Positions 7,009 through 10,235 of a stretch of 10,235 bases of DNA are shown here, in pieces. The stretch's first letter is position 1, and every line of letters starts with the position of its first letter. The DNA comes from Martensiomyces pterosporus (Eukaryota > Kickxellomycota > Kickxellomycetes > Kickxellales > Kickxellaceae). The notes under the pieces were generated by a model. That model saw nothing but the letters and a program-made list of their open reading frames with translations. It was not told the origin of the DNA and did not search any database. The translations under genes and the position numbers were made by a program. Location of the stretch: NCBI GenBank assembly GCA_025201845.1, contig MU604027.1, positions 51,670-61,904 on the forward strand. Reading direction: 5' to 3'.

Positions 7009-7854
7009 TCAAGCCTCGTGGCCCAGATCAATCAGACGCTGGGCAATAAGCTCAATCGCCACGTTGTTTCTATCGCCACGGGGGATGATCACATCGGCCC
7101 ATCTCTTCGTTGGCAAGATAAACTCCTCGAACGACGGCTTGGCAATGTACAAGTAGTGCTCCAGGAACCGCTTCAGCACCGCATGGGACCTGTGCTCCTC
7201 CTCACCCGTGTTCTTCAGCACCGCGCGCACCTGCCTGCCCAGCCGCGTATCGCTGTCCACGTCAACGAACACCTGCATGTCCATGAAGCTGCGGATCGCG
7301 CGGGTGTACAGGACCAGGATTCCCTCGACCAGGACCACGCGGGGCTGGCAGTCGATCCGCCGCGTGCCTGTCCTCTTCTTCGCCTCGCAGTCCCACACGG
7401 GCACATCCACCGGCTGGCCATTCTTGAGGCCCAGGAGGACGCTTTCAAGCAGATCAAAGTCGAACGACTCTGGGTGATCAAAGTTGATGTTCGTGCTGCC
7501 GTCCTCCAGCTCCGCCCTGTCGTCGTGAGGCAGCTCGCGGTGGAAGTCGTCCAGGTGAAGGTGCACCACACGGTCAGCCAGCTCCCTGTGCCCGCGCTCG
7601 CGGACCTTGTTGATGACATACCGACACGAGTCCTCCTTCCCAGCCCCGCGGCCGCCGCCAATCCCAATAAACGTCACGCTGCTGCCATTGCTGGTGCCTT
7701 TGGGTGTGCCTGCACGGGGTGTTTCGTCGCCCCGGAGTGCTGGCGTGCCTAGTGCTGCCGAGGGCAGTGATTTGACGGCGCCAGGGATCTTGTACGGCAC
7801 AGTTGCGGGCGAGTTGATAACGTAGTCCGAGCGCACTCTAGCTGGGGATGCCAT
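7009..7854 (-). CDS. Divergent uridine-kinase-like P-loop protein
   Basis: This is a 281-aa single-exon protein of the uridine/cytidine kinase fold, which in canonical members phosphorylates uridine or cytidine at the 5' position. The first 58 residues are a low-complexity extension. The core keeps FIGIGGGRGAGK (62-73), HLDDFHREL with the likely catalytic Asp102, INFDHPESFDFDLLE (123-137) with the ribose-binding Asp126, VVLVEGILVLY (173-183), VFVDVDSDTRL and KPSFEEFILPTKRWADVIIPRG (239-260). Key positions differ. Walker A ends GKE instead of GKS/T. The usual Y-D-x-x-x-H substrate segment reads WDCEAK. The RGRDLE-type lid is replaced by a longer NTGEEEHRSHAVL stretch. There is no C-terminal phosphoribosyltransferase domain. 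Upstream of the ATG the frame stays open back to a TAG 57 nt away, without another ATG. It may be a pseudo-kinase, or a kinase with altered substrate or metal use. Confidence 0.82.
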   Translation of the reverse strand: MASPARVRSDYVINSPATVPYKIPGAVKSLPSAALGTPALRGDETPRAGTPKGTSNGSSVTFIGIGGGRGAGKEDSCRYVINKVRERGHRELADRVVHLHLDDFHRELPHDDRAELEDGSTNINFDHPESFDFDLLESVLLGLKNGQPVDVPVWDCEAKKRTGTRRIDCQPRVVLVEGILVLYTRAIRSFMDMQVFVDVDSDTRLGRQVRAVLKNTGEEEHRSHAVLKRFLEHYLYIAKPSFEEFILPTKRWADVIIPRGDRNNVAIELIAQRLIDLGHEA

Positions 7855-8019
7855 CGTCGAGGTGTGTGATACGGCTCTATTTGCTACTGCGGTCGTTACC
7901 TGCTGGTTCTAGGAGGGCGATATGCGGGGGGAGGGGAACAGACAGGGGTGCACGAGTGAATTCGGGGTGTTCGCAAGGAAAGAAAGGCGCGGAGCTATGT
8001 CCTGGGACCGTTGCTTCGT

Positions 8020-8034
8020 TCAGAAAAAGTACAT
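8020..8034 (-). promoter_or_regulatory. Upstream ORF (MYFF-stop) in the kinase-like gene leader
   Basis: The minus strand has ATG at 8034 followed by TAC TTT TTC TGA. It lies about 100 nt downstream of the TATA candidate and 166 nt before the main ATG. If transcription starts near 8110, this four-codon frame would be met first by scanning ribosomes and could lower translation of the main frame. Confidence 0.35.
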
Positions 8035-8133
8035 ACAAAGAGTTCTATAGATGCAGTGGCTGCAGCTGGTGGAGCAGGAGAAAGCCAAAGGAGACAAAGG
8101 GCACTGGCGCCCGCCTCCCGTGCGATCGGACTA

Positions 8134-8142
8134 CTATTTATA
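8134..8142 (-). promoter_or_regulatory. Candidate TATA box of the kinase-like gene
   Basis: The minus strand reads TATAAATAG, a close match to the TATA consensus, about 280 bp upstream of the kinase-like ATG. A palindromic E-box lies about 100 bp further upstream. Confidence 0.45.
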
Positions 8143-8181
8143 CGAAAAGCGCGGCTGCAAAAGGCTGGCTGTGCTGAGCGG

Positions 8182-8213
8182 GTGGGGTGAGAAGGCAAAG
8201 TTTTCTCACCCAC
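8182..8213. repeat. Inverted repeat (11-bp arms, one bulged G)
   Basis: The left arm GTGGGGTGAGAA (8182-8193) pairs with TTCTCACCCAC (8203-8213) across a 9-nt loop, with one extra G in the left arm. It lies between the TATA candidate and the E-box of the kinase-like gene, and about 310 bp beyond the IST3-like stop. Confidence 0.55.
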
Positions 8214-8243
8214 TCTCCCTTCCTTTCTTGCCCCCTTACCCCA

Positions 8244-8253
8244 CTCACGTGAG
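8244..8253. promoter_or_regulatory. Palindromic E-box CTCACGTGAG
   Basis: A perfect 10-bp palindrome centred on CACGTG, about 100 bp upstream of the TATA candidate of the kinase-like gene. Such sites are bound by bHLH dimers (Cbf1, Pho4, USF types). A regulatory role is inferred from sequence and placement. Confidence 0.4.
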
Positions 8254-8520
8254 CGTGCTGGTGCGGCCCACCGCATCTCGTAATACATCGATGCTGCAAT
8301 TGCAAGCAGCCAGGTGCACGCTGCAGTGCTTTGTGCTGTGCGCTACATGCTGCAGCGTGCCGCAATCAGCAGAATATATTTCACGCAAAAGCGGAAGGTC
8401 AAGTGACGCTCCTTGGACTGCTGTACAATCTAGCTCGGAAGGGAGAATCAAGGATAGCAAGGGCTGCTTGCTACAAACAATGCGAGCTGCGCAGCGTCAT
8501 CGATTCCGCAGTGCATCACT

Positions 8521-9231
8521 TCAGTGCGGGCGAGGCGAGCGCGAGCGAGATGTGCTCCTTGTGCGAGGGCGATGGCGCGAATGTGAGCTCCGCCGCCTCT
8601 CCTCATGATCACCGCTCTCCCGATGCCGACTGTGGCGGTGGTGTTTCTTTCCGTGCTCGCGGTCCCTATGCCTCTTGCCCCTCTCCTTGCCCTCCCTCTT
8701 CATCTTCTTCTTGTACTTGGCCAGATAGTACTCCGCCATCGGGTCCTCCGGGTCAATCCCCGCCTTCTGCATCAGCGCCTCATCGTCCTCTCCGCCCTCC
8801 TCCCCTCGCTCCGAGTCCTCGATCGGCTTTGGCGCCGCATTCATGGGCCGCTCCACACTTGCTGCCGCGTCCTCACTCTCCTGCTTTGGTTGGCGGTAGC
8901 TGTTCACATGGTCCACGCGCAGCACACGGCCCAGTAGCTTGATTCCGTTAAAGTTGTCCACAGCCAATATCGTCGACCTCTGGTCCTCGTACTGCAGGAA
9001 CGCATACCCCTTTGACTTGCCCGTCTCCTTGTCGCGCACCAGGTTGATGTTGACCACCTCGCCGTACTGCGAGAACACGCAGATGATGTCCCCCTCGGTC
9101 AAATCGTAGGGAAGGCCGCCAATGAAGATGTACGCACTGTCCTTGTACTGGTCGTGCCATGACGCCGTGGCCTCAGAGCCCAGGCGCGACTCGAGCTCGT
9201 TGATGCGCCGGATTTCCTGAACGACATTCAT
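8521..9231 (-). CDS. IST3: RES-complex splicing factor, Ist3/Snu17/RBMX2 type (RRM plus RS-like tail)
   Basis: A 236-aa single-exon protein. Ist3/RBMX2 belongs to the RES (retention and splicing) complex with Bud13 and Pml1, binding pre-mRNA in the activated spliceosome in the nucleus. The N-terminus MNVVQEIRRINELE and SWHDQYKDSAYIFIGGLPY are hallmarks of the family and fix the start. The single RRM spans about 33-111, with RNP2 at 35-40 (IFIGGL) and RNP1 at 74-81 (KGYAFLQY), then VDHVNSYR, the family's post-RRM helix. An acidic stretch (138-151) leads to DPMAEYYLAKYKKKMK and a basic tail rich in His, Arg and Ser/Arg dipeptides (about 174-236). Yeast Ist3 is shorter; the RS-like tail is closer to metazoan RBMX2. 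The stop is 666 bp from the next gene's start, so the genes are not overlapping. Confidence 0.92.
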   Translation of the reverse strand: MNVVQEIRRINELESRLGSEATASWHDQYKDSAYIFIGGLPYDLTEGDIICVFSQYGEVVNINLVRDKETGKSKGYAFLQYEDQRSTILAVDNFNGIKLLGRVLRVDHVNSYRQPKQESEDAAASVERPMNAAPKPIEDSERGEEGGEDDEALMQKAGIDPEDPMAEYYLAKYKKKMKREGKERGKRHRDREHGKKHHRHSRHRESGDHEERRRSSHSRHRPRTRSTSRSRSPRPH

Positions 9232-9515
9232 ATCCTATGTGTGGCTATTGTACAAGTCCAGCGAGGTTGCAAGCAAAGAGCGAGTGGTGAAGCGCCGGCG
9301 ACAGCTCCGGAGAATATCGCCTCAGGAGTTTGTGGATGTCTGTGCTCGCGCATCGCACATGCTGCGCTTTATGGGAAATGATGGCATCATGTGTTCGGGC
9401 ACGCAGCGAGGACTGCACTTTGCCAAAAGGAGGTGGGCAAGATTGCAAGCAACATGGAATTGGCATGAACTGCAAGAAAGGGAAGAAAAAGAGGGAGGGT
9501 GGCTGGAGACCTAAT
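9232..9515. other. CYS4-IST3 spacer
   Basis: This 284-bp spacer should carry the CYS4 3' end and the IST3 promoter. The only notable element is the 13-bp palindrome ATGATGGCATCAT at 9378-9390, about 150 bp upstream of the IST3 ATG. No TATA box or RNA gene is visible. Confidence 0.4.
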
Positions 9516-10235
9516 TTACTCCTTGTCCATCAAGTAGGTGAGGAGATCGACAGCCGTGATGACGTGCACGGGCTTGAACGCAACACGGTCCTCGTCAATC
9601 GACAGGCGCTCGGTGACGATTCCTGCAATGTTGTTCTCGAAGAAGTGGTCCAGCTCGGCCAGGGGGGTCTCGGGGGTGATCTCCCTGAACTTCTTCGACG
9701 AGTTGATCTGGAACCGGAACATCACATCCGACACCTTGGCGTCCGAGATGACCCGGCCCGTAGTGACGAGGGACAGCACGTTGCCGAGGGTGATGATTCC
9801 ACGGAGGATGCCGCGGGGAGTAATGACTGGGAGCTGGTCAAACCCATTGGTCTTCATAAGCTCAACGGCCTCGTGCGCAGGCGTGCTCATCTCAATGACA
9901 ACCGCGCGCTTGAGGCAGAGGTCCTTGACGCGAGCGCCGCCCCACTGGGCATTGCGCTCGTTCTCCTTGCGCTTCTCGTCCTCGGCGTCCAGGAATCCGC
10001 GCTCCATCATCCAGTCGTCGTTGAGGAAGCGGGTCATGTAGTTGCGCACAGAGTCGGGGAGAAGAGTGACGACGCGCTTTCCGGGGCCCAGGTTGCGAGC
10101 CGCCTCGACAGCAGCCCACAAGGCGCCGCCAGAGGAGCCGCCGCAGAGAACACCCTCCTCGCGGATCAGGCGGCGGGCCATGGTGAACGAGGGCTTGTCG
10201 CTGATCTTGATCCACTGGTCAACAACCGAGCGGTC
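9516..10235 (-). CDS. CYS4: Cystathionine beta-synthase, C-terminal part (5' end outside window)
   Basis: This is the last 239 aa of a PLP-dependent enzyme that condenses serine and homocysteine to cystathionine, the first step of transsulfuration, in the cytosol. The frame is open to the window edge; the first visible codons read DRSVVDQWIKISDKPSF, matching the yeast Cys4 segment before its GGSSG loop. EEGVLCGGSSGGA contains the Ser that contacts the PLP ring nitrogen in the family, followed by LLPDSVRNYMTRFLNDDWM, a conserved CBS signature. The C-terminal regulatory region has two CBS motifs: about 105-165 (VKDLCLKRAVV to GFDQLPVITPRGILRGIITL) and about 170-239 (SDVMFRFQIN to PVHVITAVDLLTYLM). 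These form the AdoMet-sensing module in animals; yeast Cys4 has them but is not AdoMet-activated. The catalytic lysine lies upstream of the window. Confidence 0.95.
   Translation of the reverse strand, partial: DRSVVDQWIKISDKPSFTMARRLIREEGVLCGGSSGGALWAAVEAARNLGPGKRVVTLLPDSVRNYMTRFLNDDWMMERGFLDAEDEKRKENERNAQWGGARVKDLCLKRAVVIEMSTPAHEAVELMKTNGFDQLPVITPRGILRGIITLGNVLSLVTTGRVISDAKVSDVMFRFQINSSKKFREITPETPLAELDHFFENNIAGIVTERLSIDEDRVAFKPVHVITAVDLLTYLMDKE

Larger units (their letters stand above)
7855..8520. other. Intergenic region between the IST3-like gene and the kinase-like gene
   Basis: About 670 bp carrying the 3' side of the IST3-like gene and the promoter and leader of the kinase-like gene. 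It holds a TATA candidate, a palindromic E-box, a tiny upstream ORF, an inverted repeat and a TGC/GCA-dense patch at about 8291-8375. A long pyrimidine-rich tract on the minus strand ending CCTAG (near 7911) resembles a splice acceptor, but I found no convincing donor or upstream exon. No additional gene is supported. Confidence 0.5.

Noticed and set aside
7018..7752. 244-codon plus-strand open frame antisense to the kinase-like gene
   Set aside because: It mirrors the codon structure of the real minus-strand gene, which has clear uridine-kinase motifs.
7855..7920. Upstream coding exon for the kinase-like gene via an acceptor at CCTAG
   Set aside because: The pyrimidine tract and open frame fit an acceptor, but upstream sequence offers only a four-codon frame and no donor in phase; the ATG at 7854 is adequate.
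8331..8942. 203-codon plus-strand open frame antisense to the IST3-like tail
   Set aside because: Its Ser/Pro-rich composition is the complement of the basic and acidic repeats in the IST3-like C-terminus.

Overview
The window is a compact, intron-containing nuclear segment of a fungus. The diagnostic gene is CDC24, a Cdc42 exchange factor whose calponin-like/DH/PH/PB1 layout is typical of fungi. Its neighbours are housekeeping genes with fungal counterparts (PRE5, an IST3/RBMX2-type splicing factor, CYS4). Moderate-to-high GC, few introns, short gene spacing and CTAAC/CTAAT branch points would suit an early-diverging fungus (for example Zoopagomycota/Kickxellomycotina). That placement is an inference, not something the sequence proves.

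Every recognised gene lies on the minus strand, so transcription runs from high to low coordinates. From right to left: cystathionine beta-synthase (9516-10235, 5' end outside the window); an IST3/RBMX2 splicing factor (8521-9231); a divergent uridine-kinase-like P-loop protein (7009-7854); CDC24 in three exons (2264-5900), with one unusually long GC-AG intron; the proteasome alpha6 subunit PRE5 in two exons (770-1657); and a 5'-truncated, frameshifted SUV39/Clr4-type SET-domain remnant (159-617).

The genes belong to unrelated processes: sulfur amino-acid synthesis, pre-mRNA splicing, nucleotide salvage or a derived function, polarity signalling, protein degradation and a histone methyltransferase relic. 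This looks like ordinary head-to-tail housekeeping, not an operon-like system. Spaces between genes hold plausible promoter elements: CCAAT and CACGTG upstream of PRE5, TATA boxes about 300 bp upstream of CDC24 and of the kinase, and a palindromic CACGTG upstream of the kinase. I see no RNA genes, transposons, CRISPR arrays or obvious accessory system.

The points most worth a second look are the SET remnant, with three independent kinds of damage; the kinase-like protein, whose Walker A Ser/Thr, substrate-binding His and lid motif are all missing; and the 904-nt GC-AG intron in CDC24, which contains promoter-like elements.
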